This document shows positions 23,035 through 35,160 of a stretch of DNA of 64,000 nucleotides, piece by piece; within the stretch, counting starts at the first letter, position 1, and every line of letters starts with the position of its first letter. The translations under genes and the position numbers were made by a program. Origin of the DNA: Fomitopsis serialis (taxonomy: Eukaryota > Basidiomycota > Agaricomycetes > Polyporales > Fomitopsidaceae); assembly GCF_022376445.1 (NCBI RefSeq), contig NW_025955006.1:124001-188000 (forward strand). The letters run 5' to 3'. The notes below the pieces were generated by a model. The model saw only the letters and a program-made list of their open reading frames with translations, was not told the origin of the DNA and did no database searches.

Positions 23035-26000
23035 GGCGGCGACCCTCTCTACAGCGACAAAACCTGGGCAGGGAAAGGGCAAACATTGAGATGAGCGGAA
23101 ACAAAAAGGTGAGTCAGGACTATAAGTAGCCGCGAGAGCCTGGGCAGCCCAGATAGGCAAGACATCACAACGCCGCGTGCGGGTTCCTGGCGTGCCCTCT
23201 GCCCGGGCGGAAAACATGCGGCGTTCATTTCTCGCGCTCCCTGCTCCCCGGAGTCCCAGGCCCCGGTTGCACGGCGGAAAACTCACCTGGACTGTATTCT
23301 ACGCCTCCACTCAGACGCAAATCCGCGCTCTCTCCGCCCCCGTCGCGCTGCGGTAACCCTCTCTTTTTGTGCTCGACAAGCTCAGGTGCAGCTTGGCGCT
23401 AAACTGCATAAAATTTCCTGCGTGAAACTAATCAGCTCCGGATCCAGTGCAGCGCAGACAGTGCCTTCACAGCCACACGGATTACTCACCTGAACCGAGG
23501 ATGAGAGAGCAAGAGGGTCCGAGCGTAACAGGGAGTGTGTGCGGTGGAATGTGAGATGAAGGAGGAAGGTGGCCGAGTCACAAATTTTCCAGCCCGGCAA
23601 TCCGTAGCTGTACAGTTCTTGGTAATTTCGGTGATCGCTTAGCTTATCCGACAGAAATTGGTGATCCGAGATTTGTCAGGTAAGCTTTCTCTTCCGCTTT
23701 CGTTCCGTCGTCCGATCTCCGAGGTTGACCGATCAGGGCAGCGTGCGAAGGTGGCGGGAGACGAGTGTGGGTCGCTCTTCGTCTCCCCATCCTCTTATAT
23801 AAAAGTTCAGCAAAAAAGAACTTCTGTTGGCAACAGCGCACGTACGTTTAATGGCAGCCTCCTGACCCGCTCAATTACCAGGTCGGTGGTGCCATCAGGA
23901 TTCCATGAACGCGTTCCTTACATCTTCGGCAAGTTCTGACGTACAGTTCAAGATGGGATCCATATGCATCGCCCGATCCGCTTACCTTTGGCCGCCCCTC
24001 CTTCACCTCGCCGACATCGATCCTCTCATCTCACATCGACGTCTACAGCGCGGTGTCTTTCATAATCGATCGAGGTTCACTTGCGGGCGGCGGCAAATGA
24101 AAGCCTTTCTGACAGCGCTTGGCCGGTTGACCAACGGCCGATTCAACTCTCACTCACTTCTCTAATACGGCGCAATTCCCTCCTCCTGACATCCGAGTGG
24201 CCTTCATGTGCTTTACAACGTGTCGCAGCCCGGACAACGCAGCCTTGCCATGGATGACCCGGATTATCCTCGATAGGTGGCACCTTCTGGACATCTGACG
24301 TCTCGGTTCGAACATCGCCTCTGGCGAAGCAGGCGAGCTGCCGATGCATTGTTGACACCCCATCGTTCTTCTCTCTTCTCCCGGATGCTCCCAGTGTCCG
24401 GACAAGAGCCTATGTGTACGTCTCCCCTCGTTCACGCACCTTCACAATCGAACGAGACTTTAGCTCTCGCACACCCGTTCTTAATCCTGTTATCGCCTCG
24501 GATCCCCTGCCTTCCTTGCCTTGCCATGACGCAGTTTCATACGTTAGCTTGAGGAACGTTCAGAGGCCAACGCCCAACCACGGATCTGGATCTGAAGGAC
24601 GAAGCACGTTCGCGCCAACGATTCAGAAGCCTGGATAGACGCGGGTGAGCATACATTGTGCACCGATGATCACCCCAAGTGGGCATGAAAGCCCCCGGCC
24701 AATCCTATTCAGCACGACCTGTCCGACGGTAAGTATCTTCCATTGCACGGACCCACTGTCCCGTGCCACAGTCCGAGTGCAGTAACTGTGCTACGATCGG
24801 GTGGCACAATCCAAGGCCGATGCTCCGGAACAGACGTGGACACGATGCGACGCAATTGAACCACTCACCCTCGAACCCATCACTTCACAACCCCCCTCCT
24901 CCCCACACCCCAGCTCAATACTACTGAACTCAGTCCATCCTCGTGACCGCCCTTACCGGATCTCAGGCACCCCTCGATCGAGTGTCATCTCAGCTTGCGA
25001 GATGCGGAGTCGATAAGCTATGCGTCGAGCGCGAGCTTGTGCGGACCGTACGCGTGCACGAGCGGCGAGATGCGACGCGACGCGACGCAGCGGGGCACGC
25101 CTGATCACGCGCGTCAGCGAATCGCGCCGGTTGGCTCCCTCCGAGACGCAGTCCGAGACCCCGGGGGCACGAACCCAATCGACCGACCCCGTTCCGTCGA
25201 CTGGAAACTGCACGTCCAATCCTAGCCAACTCTAGCCTGCAGCGACGCGATGTCGAGCCGAACGTCCCGGGCCTATTCGCCGACGCGAGGCGAGTCGGAG
25301 TAGGGCGATGGCGATGGCGATAATCCGTCCCTAGCCCGGTCTGGATTCCGCACAGACTCGTCCGAGTGCGAGCTCTGCCCGCAGCTTGCTTTGCAATGTC
25401 GAGCGTGACTGGCTGAGAGAGCACTGCGCGTCGTGCGATGCATATGGTGTGAGGGTCTGTGATAAGGTACACGTGTAAGTCTGCAGGCGCATTATCTTTG
25501 GACTGCGTAGGCTGTGTAGATTCGTTGTTGAGTAAATGGCATTCTTCCTATGCAGGAAACTGACGTCTGATCTCACCTTTCAGTAGGGCCCTCTCCCAGA
25601 CGGCATGCTCCATTTACCATTATCAGCACTAGTGCATGGGCTCCCCTTTTCTGTACGCCAGCAGCGAGAGGTGATGCACAAGTCGTGTGCCCTACGTTCT
25701 GCGAAGGTGGTGTCTTCCATGGGCAGTCAGTCCTGGTCAATTACTGTATGGAACGCATAACGACATCGCTTACGACTCAAGCCTCGCATGCTGATCCGCT
25801 GCTCTCGCGATCGACACGCGGATCACAGGAGGCGCATCACTCTGTTAGACAGGCTGCCTCGATCGGGATCGGAACGCCCGTAGCCTAAGGTTGTGTCAGT
25901 CCACAGCCTGCTCCCGTGCCGCAGTGGTCCCGTAACTTACCTACGCGTGTTGCATCGTTGGAATGCTAGCCGACGCACATACCTCCTCCATGCGCTCGCC

Positions 26001-28133
26001 AAAGCCCCCCGAAGTACCGCTTACTGCAAATGCTTCGTTCAGCATTAGAGCCCGGTCTTTCGAACGTGAGCTCGAGGATGTCGCGTGGTACGACGACATC
26101 TCATTTGCATCTAGTAACGATCAAGTCCGCGAGCGTGCGATCAGAAGTTGAACCTAGAATATGCGACACGCACGATAGTGACCTACAGGTGTCGGTGTCA
26201 GTGATTGATGGCTGATGCGACCTAGATTGGTGAGACTCGAGTCGCCGTTTTACTGTATGCGCCACACCCGCTGCCCGTGTCACCACCACATTGAGGCGCT
26301 TGGGCAAAGGGTTGACAGGCTTTTTTAATGGTCTGTACATCACCCATGCGGATGACGACCTGTAGTGACCGTAGAATCCGCCTTACGTGCCCTTGGCCCT
26401 GACGCGACGGCACCATGACGACTTCGATGTAGAATGTGTGATCCAATACGGTCTTTGCCAAATGAATTGACTGGAGAGCCCGCAACGACATTTTGGCAAT
26501 CAGACTGAGACTTATCCGTGGTACCGCCTCAATGTACTACGAAGACGCACCTGAGATTCCAGCTGCCAGTGGGCAAGACAAGGACAAGATGACCTTCGGC
26601 CTCGGACCCGCATACAAGTCATGTGTGAATGACGCAGCTCAGCTGTCGTGTACATAGTGTACCCAACCAGCCGGCTGAAGCCTGCGATGTAATTCTCGCC
26701 CAATTCGTCCACACCGCTCGAAGATCCGAGGTCAGCTGTGCAGAATTGGAAAATAGACTTGGCCCGTACCATCCCGGGCGACTTCTCGCTCCATCCTTCT
26801 GTCCCGTCATGCATGATCCGGATCTTCCGTGTCGAGCGGAGCGCACGGCCAGGAAGATGGCACTGTGGCATCGAACCGAGACGCAGTTTCAATTGCGCCC
26901 GTCGTCACACCCTGCCGATGAGCGCATCGCTGTGTCATTTCTCGCACGGGCCTGAGAGAACCTGAGACGAGAAGGGGTCAGCGAAAACTGGCCAGCAGCC
27001 CTATCACCCATAGGACAAGGTCCGCCCGGGTTACTTGGATGTCAAGGCTGCAGCACACATCTTCTGTCCTGTAATGAGTCGTTTCAACTTGAGACCGTCT
27101 CTCTATGAGCCGTCGATGTACGCAGGTCAAACACACGGACTCACCGCTACTCGAGCCACAACGTCACACCGCATACAGTGCGCAGTTGTACAGAGAAAAA
27201 AGATCGCGACATCGGGGAACAAACCCCAAAATACCATGTCTAGGGCCGGTAGCTAGCTAGTGGGATTTCGAGCCGGCGTACCACTAAATCGTGGCTCTGT
27301 GTGTGTTGAAATCAGGCGTTTATTAGGCTCATTGACTAGATGCATCACGCACCACGTGTCTCCTTCCGTGTGACATGCCTCCAGTTTTTGGACCTTGTGG
27401 TGAACGTGCGATTCCCACATCGCTCGTCCTTTGGCCGCATCGTTCGCGCCAGCGATGAGAAGAGGAGACGATTTTCTTGCAGGCATCAGAGGCGTACGCT
27501 GGATTTTATACGGTCGTCAGTAGTGGAGCGCTTCAGAAGCCGTGGCGGAGTTACAATGGTGAGGAGCGAAAGCCAACGACAAATCAGGAAGGTGCCCTGC
27601 AGTATCAGGTACGTCAAAATCTTGCTCGGAGACCTTTATTGAGTCTTCGAAGTTGACCGCCTGTCAAGTGTGAGCTGGTGTTCGAGGCGTCGACGCAAGC
27701 TCACCCCTACTCAGCCGGATTCCGATTGAGGTCTAGCTGTTTATACAAAGCGCGCGATCCGATTCCTTGTACAAGCAGGGCGCAATGCTCGAAGACTCGA
27801 ATTCGACCTTGCCAAGGAGAAAGTCCTGAAAGTAGAAAGAGATCAAACAAAAATCGGACTATCGGAAATAGTATCTGGCACACATCTCCCACGATGTACA
27901 TCGGTCAGCTCGGCTCAGGTGTTTGGATAAAGAACAATGTTATATATTGCGGAAGACTACCGGCTGTGCCATGATGATGATTGTCCAATTCATCTCAATT
28001 GACGAGAGAACACATGAACGAAGCAGTGCCGACACGCACGAACCGAGATTCAACACAGGTCCGTGTCACTGAGAATCTTCGGTGTTGCATCCAGGCTCGT
28101 CCTGGTTGACGTGCCCGGCTCGCCAGTCGTTTC
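23035..28133. other. Gene-poor block of 5.1 kb
   Basis: No supportable gene. The part next to 23035 should be the promoter of RING protein 1; the part next to 28133 the 3' end of DUF6534 gene D. Open frames up to 160 codons are present but lack domains, signal peptides or paired splice signals. A short GACGC-rich stretch (about 25070-25095) is the only local repeat seen. Confidence 0.4.
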
Positions 28134-30154
28134 CTAGTGACGAATGAGTGCGAGCCGCTCATAACGTCGAGCCGTACGTACTGGGTCCTGATGAGGGTAA
28201 TCGGCGACCTTTTCCACATCTCTCTCGACAGTGATACAAATGACACGTCCCGACCGACTCACGGCATCAAAGAAACTCGCTCTCTCCCTACGACGGTGCA
28301 TACATCCAAGCCCCGCGGTAGACGGAGAATTGGCGGCGCGTGGTTCCCGGCGGGTCGCGGTGGTTGCAGCGCACTCGCTCGGTGAGGTCGCCGAAGTGCA
28401 CTTGCGTATGTTCAGCGTAGCGAGCAGGGAGTTCAGAAGTACTGCCGTAGGCGATTGCGGTAGTGTAAAATCAGGACATGCGTGCTTCACAGAAACGAGG
28501 TGACTCACGCTTGGGGAGGATGAAGTATATCGCGACGAAGGCGAATTTCATCGGGACAGGAAGCAGAGCGTACTAAAGCGATATCGATCGTAAGCGAAGT
28601 CGGCGAAGAGCAAAGCCATCCAGTCATACCAGGAGAACACACAACAAGGTGCAGAGGCTATGGCGTGATCAGCAGCATGACGGACACGACATAGCAAAGA
28701 CATTTACGTTGTCAGAAGACCGGTGCTGATGCTGTAGATCATCAAATAATCTATAATATACTCGGTTCTGGAATCCGTGACGGTCAGTCGAAGCCGACGG
28801 TACAAAGTCGAAAAACCCACGTCGGCATGCCTGTACGGCGTCGCTGCAGGATCGAAGAAAAGAAGACGGCGATGAGTACGTCTGCGACCATACTTAATGC
28901 CAGATTGGTATATATGAAGATCTGTGGACGAGTTATCACTACAGTTACCAATTTCACGTTGGGATAGCTTACGGAGAGCTCTCGCTGCTCGAACACGTAT
29001 TCCGCGGACGTGAAGCTATGGTCAGGTTGAGTACGGATTTATCGCATAGACTAGTGTCGCCTTACCCCCAAGCCGAGAATGCTTCGCACAAATGCTCTTC
29101 AGTGCTCGATCGATAAGTTCAACATCATGAGACATACCGCAAGCACTCCCTGAGGATGCAATGTCACAAAACCATGCAGAATGGTGCAGTCTGGACCGCT
29201 TACCGAATACCACAAGCGAGGTCGCTCCCTACGCGTTCATGAGCCCGAGATATCATGCAACTGCGGATGGAGCTTACGATGGTAACCACCCTCCAGACGC
29301 GGTAATGTACGCTCACTGATACGGTGAGCGCTGCCCTTTCAACTCACACAGCAGACGTGCTCACCTCTCCAGATGCGGTACGAGAAGACGCTGTTCGATA
29401 TCGACCGATATCAGCATCTGCTAACGACGAGCTGATGCAATCACATACCCTCTCACCAAAAAGTCGCTGAGGTTCTGGATCAAGAGTTACAACAGAGCTT
29501 TCACTGAATGGCAGGCTGCGACTTACGGAGAGCAAAACATGTGCCTGGTCCTGGTTGAGTCAAACCAAAAATTCCATGGTATAGACATACTCACCGTCAT
29601 GCTCCTAGTAGAGGTGTCAACTCAGTTGAACGCACGGGAGCGATGGGTGCAGGTCGCGAAATGAACCTACCAGAGAGGCTGGTCAATGGCTTGCATGTTA
29701 CCAAAGTCGGTGATGACGTATATATACACAGCGTGTCCGATGAAAGCGAGGTGAAGCGTGTCCAGGACCCTGGAGATGCACTTTGAGCCATGCTCAAACT
29801 CCGGATAACTGAGCCGTACCACAAAAAGCCAACCTGTGTGACGACGTCAACATTGAATCGACGCTGGGGACTTCAGCGTACGCACCGTAATTCTCAGCCA
29901 CCGTGGATCATCAGGGTAAAAGCGGAAGAACGTGAGGGTCTGTATAGACGTTATCCCGTACAGTCTAGCTGCTTTGAGTCTCGGTGTCCGCTGCCGGGGC
30001 CTGCTGAAGTCCACTCACATCGAAGCGAGAATAGTGCCTAAATGAATCATATGTCAAGCGTATAGTCATCGTCCAGCGTAAATAAGTACTTGCCTACATA
30101 GCACGCGCCGACCGTAGCGGCCAGAGAACTGGAGGTGACTGGGAGAGTGCCCAT
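28134..30154 (-). CDS. DUF6534-type multi-pass membrane protein (gene D)
   Basis: Minus-strand multi-exon gene. Exon 1 (30098-30154) reads MGTLPVTSSSLAATVGACY. Further exons: VLDTLHLAFIGHAVYIYVIT then DFGNMQAIDQPLW (about 29670-29790), the strong family segment FIYTNLALSMVADVLIAVFF with SSILQRRRTGMP (about 28820-28930), EYIIDYLMIYSISTGLLTT (about 28705-28765), KFAFVAIYFILPK (about 28510-28555) and VLLNSLLATLNIRK followed by a long polar tail to 28134. These are the family landmarks in the right order, with GT-AG signals at the ends. It differs from genes A/E and B/C, so it is a third subgroup. Function unknown. Exons between 28960 and 29600 are not resolved. Confidence 0.72.
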
Positions 30155-31022
30155 TCGGCAGGACGTGGGGCGATGGCGGAGCGAGCCTGCAAGACCTAGA
30201 GTGATATGTAAGGGGCTCGACATAGGATGCAAGCAGCATCGAGGGTCTGTGCATAGCTGTCAAACATAGCTGTGCGGACCTAGGCCACCTACCAGATACT
30301 GTATCTGGCTTGCGAGACAGATGCAACCACTCATAGTAGATGGGATGGGCTCATATGGCACCCAGAGGCAAAGCAAGTACACCGACTAGCTCAACTCACG
30401 GTGATCGCTGTCAACACGGAACTGAAGCGCCAGACGTAGCAAACGGTGCCCTCAACTGAGCCACCGAGCGCGCGGATACGGCGCTACTATGAATAGCACT
30501 ATGTGTTCCACTGAGTGTCTCTGCGGCCATATCTAATATATCAGCATGCACGCCGCACATCCCGGTTACTCACCACTTACAGAAAACCACGTAGTTGGAC
30601 AGATTGTTTGCATAAGTTGGACTCCAGAGTCAACGCTCGGCGTCCGCCGAGTCGACGTCAGTGCAAACATCGCGCACGCGTTTCCGCCATTGTGTCGACA
30701 CCGAAGGTTCAGCGCTCAGCGATGGCTATACATGAGCGAGTTGGTAGCACCTGAGAACCCATTAGAGTCGTGCTATGCATTCGAAATGAATGAGGTCTGC
30801 AAACCAGTGTGTCACCACGCCGCTGCGTCTACTGTGACTTGCATGATTGTGACCAAAATATTCCCACGCATTCAGTCATCACACAAGATCAGCACAACTT
30901 ATTTCTGTCATGCGCGTTCCTGTAAGTTCTTGACCGCCTCACTCAGAGCTCCCGTGTCCACCCAAGGGTCAAAAATCACATCTTTAACCCTCGCCGAGGG
31001 TCCGTTGTTGAACGCGTCTGCG
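30155..31022. other. Divergent promoter region, gene D and F-box gene 1
   Basis: About 870 bp between divergent genes. The plus-strand frame leading into F-box gene 1 is open from 30546, but this part has no counterpart in the paralogous protein, so I treat it as untranslated. The last 200 bp resemble the sequence before F-box gene 2 (for example a TTCCCACGCAT-CAGTCA motif near 30858 and near 32510). Confidence 0.45.
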
Positions 31023-32123
31023 ATGTCACGTACACTCCCCGTTGAGCTCATTCGCGACATCATCTTTCGCTATATCGATAGTTGCACACCTGGCAGGCCG
31101 AGCAGCCTAGCTCGTGAGGACACCTTCCTCTGGTACCGCGCCAATGCCTCGAAACCGGAGTGGCATGCTGTCCAGCCGCTTGTGATGGTATCAAAGGTCC
31201 TCCGCGAGGTCACTTTGGAAGCCTGGTTTCGAACCTTCGTGATACGTTATCGCGCCGACTTGGAGAGCTTGTCGACGTCTGTCATTCCCGAGACTACATC
31301 TTGGACGAGGTATCGGTGAATTTTCTGTGTGCCTTTCGTGTTGCTCACTTGGCGTGTAGGACAGTTCACTTGATCAGTCCGCGCACCATTGAGTTGGCGG
31401 TGCCCCTCCGCCATCCTTCTCAACGGGGTTTCGCGTTGTTCACCCGTCTCCGCAAATTGCGCATCGATGCATACCCCAACGACACTACGTATGTCTTACT
31501 TGAACTTCTCGGGGAGATGCCACCTACGATACTTGAGCTCGAGATGCGCTACCACGCCTGGCCAAATCCGCAGCAGCTCGTTCCGGTGGCGCGTACTTTC
31601 CCTAATCTCCAAACCTTTGAGATGCATCAAGAAAGGTCATGGTGTAGCCTCTGCAATACATGTAATGTGCTGCGTCTCAGGGAGTCACCGCCTCTGTCCA
31701 TAACCTATACCAACGGCGAGGGTCTTCCGGTACGTCTCAACTTCGCGCTATCCTGTCAAGATGCTGTCGTTCATGTCACTTCCGCAGAGACTATACAGAC
31801 GTCTTTTGGCACCCCTTCCCCATCTACACACAGTGCGTCTGAGCGTGGCGTACGCTCTGACCGGGGACATCAGCCTACAGAGCTTGAAGACGCGATGGCG
31901 GGGAGAATGTGGAGATTGTTCCGCGCTCTTTCTTGCCGATGAAGAATACGTGCCGGAGTGGGAGGCCAAGAACAAAGCTGAGCCAAATCCACCCTCTTTG
32001 CGTGAAGTGGTCTGGACGTTCGCGTACACTCCCTCGGAGATGGATTTTGACATTGAGAGTGGAAGCAACAGTGAAGCAGATGAGGAAAGTGACTACGGCT
32101 ACACGGACGAGGACAGCGATTAG
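31023..32123 (+). CDS. F-box-like protein 1 (330 aa)
   Basis: Three exons: 31023-31309, 31360-31729, 31788-32123; phases close to 330 aa. The N-terminus MSRTLPVELIRDIIFRYID is F-box-like (LP-x-E-hydrophobic helix), followed by EWHAVQPLVMVSKVLREVTL. The middle has leucine-rich-like repeats (LFTRLRKLRIDAYPN, PTILELEMRYH, FPNLQTFEMHQERSWCSLC with a CNTC pair), and the end has SLREVVWTFAY before a short acidic tail. F-box proteins recruit substrates to SCF ubiquitin ligases through Skp1. It is the upstream member of a tandem pair; all intron positions are shared with copy 2. The start was chosen by alignment with copy 2. The F-box call rests on the N-terminal motif only. Confidence 0.78.
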
Positions 32124-32695
32124 GGCCGCAAAGGGGAGGCCGGCTCTGGAAGCATCGTACAAGGAGACGGCGGTGAAGCGATGTGGAACTCACGAGGTGA
32201 TGCATGTAATGCGGGAGGACAAGGTATTGTCTAGTCGCTGACATTTATCGCGTACTGTATCCGGTGCATCTGCATATCAATGGCGAATTTCTCGCAAGTA
32301 TGGGTCAATAGCAACTCAGGTCGTGCTGAGGGTCTACGATGGGATACTATGCACTCAAAGTTCACCGTATGTACTTATCAGAACTTACTCACAACGACGG
32401 CGCCGAGGTCCATACTTACGAACGAGAAACTGTGGACGGCTGGTTTTAGGAGCCTCGCCCCAAATGGCTAATAAGGGTTGCCGCGTCTAGTGTGACTGTG
32501 TGGCTGAGATTTCCCACGCATACAGTCAGTGCATGAATCACGTTGCGCGCATATCCATCCTGCGGTGCGCGTCTTAAATTGTGCCACTTCTTTGACAGCC
32601 TCACTTGCGACTTCCACTATATCGTGCCCATTCACAGGTCAGAAACCATATCTATGTAGTACCCCCACCGAGTGTCTTTGCTGAACGCGTCCGTG
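32124..32695. other. Spacer between F-box genes 1 and 2
   Basis: 572 bp holding the 3' end of copy 1 and the promoter of copy 2. The last 200 bases resemble those before copy 1, so the duplication unit included upstream DNA. No separate gene is visible. Confidence 0.5.
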
Positions 32696-34152
32696 ATGTC
32701 AGATATGCTCCCTGTTGAGCTGCTTTATGTCATCATCTTCTACTTCGTCGACAGCCGCACGCCAGGCAGAACGAGCAGCCTGGCTCGCGATAAAGGGTAC
32801 CCTTGGCGCCCCGTTGTAGCAATAAAACCAGAGTGGCATGAAGTCCAACCTCTCACTTTGGTGTCCAAGGTCTTCCGCGAAATTGTCTTGGAGGCTTGGT
32901 TTCAGACCTACGTAATGTATATCCCCAAACTCCACTTGAGTGAAGAGTGGTTGTCTACCATCCCTGGCGTGGTATCTTGGACAAGGTACCTACGATCCTC
33001 CTGTCTGCGTTCTACGCCACTGACCTATGCAGGATTCTGCATTGTATCGTTCCCTACCAAATGATCGGCGGAGTGGCGAACGGCTTCTTTAATTCGGAGA
33101 TGGATCTCACCATGTTTACTCATCTCCGCAAAGTACAATTCGACGCGCATCCCTACGAGGATGCATATGTCGCAACCCGGACGCTCAGGCTGGGGATAGT
33201 ACTTCCGACGGTGCTTGAATTCGAGTTGCGCTATCATTTGCGGCCGAGTCCGGACCAACTCGTTCACATGCCAAACGTGTTCCCTAATCTCCAAGTACTC
33301 GACCTTCATCAAGAACGGGCATGGTGTAGCCTTTGCGACACGTGTAATATATTGCATCTCGATCAAGTTCCACCATCATCCGTGACATACAACAACGGCG
33401 ACGGACTCCCGGTGCGTTTCTGTGCGTTTCTTGAATTCGCTTCAGGACCGCTCATGCTCATCCCTTAGAAACTGTACAACCGCCACTTGGCATCCCTACC
33501 TCATCTGCGCACAGTACGCCTGAGCGCGGCATATACTCTTGACGGGGAAGTTTGCCTGCAGGAACTGAGCACGCCATGGCGAGGCGAGTGCGGAGAGTGC
33601 ACTGCACGCTTCCTCACCGATGAGGACTTCACGCCAGAGTGGGAAGCTCAAAATAAAGCCGAGCCGCATCCGCCCTCCCTACGCGAAGTGGTCTGGACGT
33701 TTGCTCCCGCTACGCAGGAAGCACTGGACGCTGAAAGTGGAAGTGATAGTGAGGACGGGCCAAGTAGTTCCGAGGATAATGACGATGAATTTGGGGAGAG
33801 CGATTTGGATGGCGACGGAGAGAGCGATCCCGACGTTGACGACGGGGAGAGCGATTTGGATGTCGACGAGGAGGAAAGCGAATCCGATATTGACGAGGAG
33901 GAGAGCGAACCCGATGTTGACGAGGAGAGCGACCCCGATGTCGACAACGACGAGAGTGATCCCGATGTCAATGACGAGGAGAGCGAACCCAATGTCAATG
34001 CCGAGGAGAGCGAACCCGATGTGGATGACGAAGAGAGCGATCTCGTCGATCTCGATGACAGTGAAGTGGATGCGGACAGCATTGAAGATGACGAGGCAGA
34101 AGCCAGCGATGACGGTGACAGTGAAGAGGACAGCTTTGGAAGTGATGTATGA
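32696..34152 (+). CDS. F-box-like protein 2 with acidic repeat tail (450 aa)
   Basis: Three exons: 32696-32985, 33033-33411, 33469-34152, giving 450 aa. It starts MSDMLPVELLYVIIFYFVD, then EWHEVQPLTLVSKVFREIVL, and keeps the copy 1 landmarks: MFTHLRKVQFDAHPYED, FPNLQVLDLHQERAWCSLC with CDTC, LPHLRTVRLSAAYTLDG, SLREVVWTFA. The C-terminus differs: copy 1 ends soon after, while copy 2 carries about 140 residues made of Glu/Ser/Asp/Pro repeats such as ESDPDVDDEES encoded by an imperfect minisatellite at about 33760-34060. Likely SCF adaptor by N-terminal motif; role of the acidic tail unknown (possible electrostatic binding surface). The Ser-rich minus-strand frame across the repeat is a shadow. 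Confidence 0.8.
33760..34060 (+). repeat. Coding minisatellite (acidic repeats)
   Basis: Imperfect tandem units of about 24-33 bp built on GAGAGCGA(T/A)CCCGATGT(C/T)GA(C/T)GA, read in one frame as ESDPDVDDEE-like units. All length changes keep the reading frame, which suggests selection on the protein. Confidence 0.8.
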
Positions 34153-34202
34153 CATAGAAATGTGAGGTACGTGGGATAATAGAGGATATCGGTGAAGTAC
34201 TT

Positions 34203-34305
34203 CAATGCTGCATCTACGCACAGTGCGCGTGGACATGAACTGCGCGCTGGATGGATCCATCAGCCTGCAAGACTTGGATCTTGAAGATGCTATCAGAACT
34301 CAGGT
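34203..34305 (+). pseudogene. F-box gene fragment, sense orientation
   Basis: Short piece matching the third exon of the F-box pair: LRTVRVDMNCALDGS then ISLQDLDLEDA, against LRTVRLSAAYTLDGE and VCLQELSTPW in copy 2. It lies 50 bp after copy 2's stop codon and stops abruptly where an opposite-strand fragment begins. Non-functional remnant of a third copy. Confidence 0.7.
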
Positions 34306-34392
34306 GAGTTTTCGGGGGTGAACGTGAACGTCCAGATGATTTCGCGCAAGGGTGACGGTGGGCGGGGCTCGGCCTCGTACGTGGCCCACCCC
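34297..34392 (-). pseudogene. F-box gene fragment, antisense orientation
   Basis: On the minus strand this reads GWATYEAEPRPPSPLREIIW then TFTFTPENS before a stop, against WEAKNKAEPNPPSLREVVWT and FAYTPSE in F-box protein 1. In an intact gene this segment follows the LRTVR segment on the same strand, so here it is inverted relative to the neighbouring fragment. Remnant only. Confidence 0.7.
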
Positions 34393-35160
34393 AGTGTGGA
34401 GCCTTTTGCCATGAGCCACTGTTCACTGCATTCTCTACGTTCGCCCCGCTACGGCCGCATCGGAGGCGATGATGATGGGGCTCGCATGCATGAGGACGAC
34501 GAGAAGGCATGCCTTTGACTTGAGTCTCGGAGGCCAGCGTCCGCGGCCCCTCCTTGATCATACGGCTGCGTTATTCAGAACCAAATGTGCAGCGATGGCG
34601 TCGCACTGTCGTTCTGGCACAGAAAGTATACTTTGGCACGTCCAATTCGCAGTGCGCACGGGTGCCGGCCCCGGTCTTACGATGGAAATAACCCTCCTCC
34701 TACTTCTACGCGTCATGCGAGAGTCTCGACCCGAGATCTCCTGCGCTATTCCAGGTATACTGCGAGTATTCATAGTACACGCAGTACCGCCTGGTCAGAT
34801 CCGAAGGCTATTCCTGTCCAGGTGCGGTGGTTCTACGCCTCACGAAGCCTTTGACGCCCACATTGCATACACCGCCCGGACGGATATAGCGACGGTGGCC
34901 TGCCGCAGTGCACGGAGGAAGATGGGGAATTGAACTGTAAGTCATAAAGACGCCTTGCGAAGAGCTCTGCGCACCCATGTGCGCGCGCATCTTCGAGCGC
35001 GGCCGTGGCTGGTGACGCCTGCATGCTGTTCCGGGCGGCGAGGATCGGTGGGCTGGAGGTGTATAAAACCGGTGCTCTGTGAGGGGAAGGGCTCAGCAAC
35101 GCACAGCTACACTTCCCAGACACACTCTTACCCACCCAACCCTCTCACAACATCTACAAC
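34393..35160. other. Interval between F-box remnants and the small TATA-driven gene
   Basis: No supportable gene. It contains the promoter and 5' UTR of the next gene, with a TATAAAA at 35062-35068 and a CA/CT-rich leader just before the ATG. Confidence 0.5.
35062..35068 (+). promoter_or_regulatory. TATA box of the small Gly/Gln/Thr-rich gene
   Basis: TATAAAA 93-99 bases before the ATG at 35161, followed by a C/A-rich leader. Position fits a fungal core promoter with transcription starting some 30-60 bases downstream. Confidence 0.7.

Noticed and set aside
23035..23286. N-terminal extension of RING protein 1 starting at 23286
   Set aside because: The other two RING proteins start about ten residues before the first RING Cys, matching the ATG at 23034.
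30546..31022. N-terminal extension of F-box protein 1
   Set aside because: Copy 2 starts at the equivalent of 31023, and the extension has no protein-like features.
33648..34205. 185-aa Ser/Leu-rich minus-strand open frame
   Set aside because: Antisense reading of the acidic GAG/GAT repeats of F-box gene 2; pure composition artefact.
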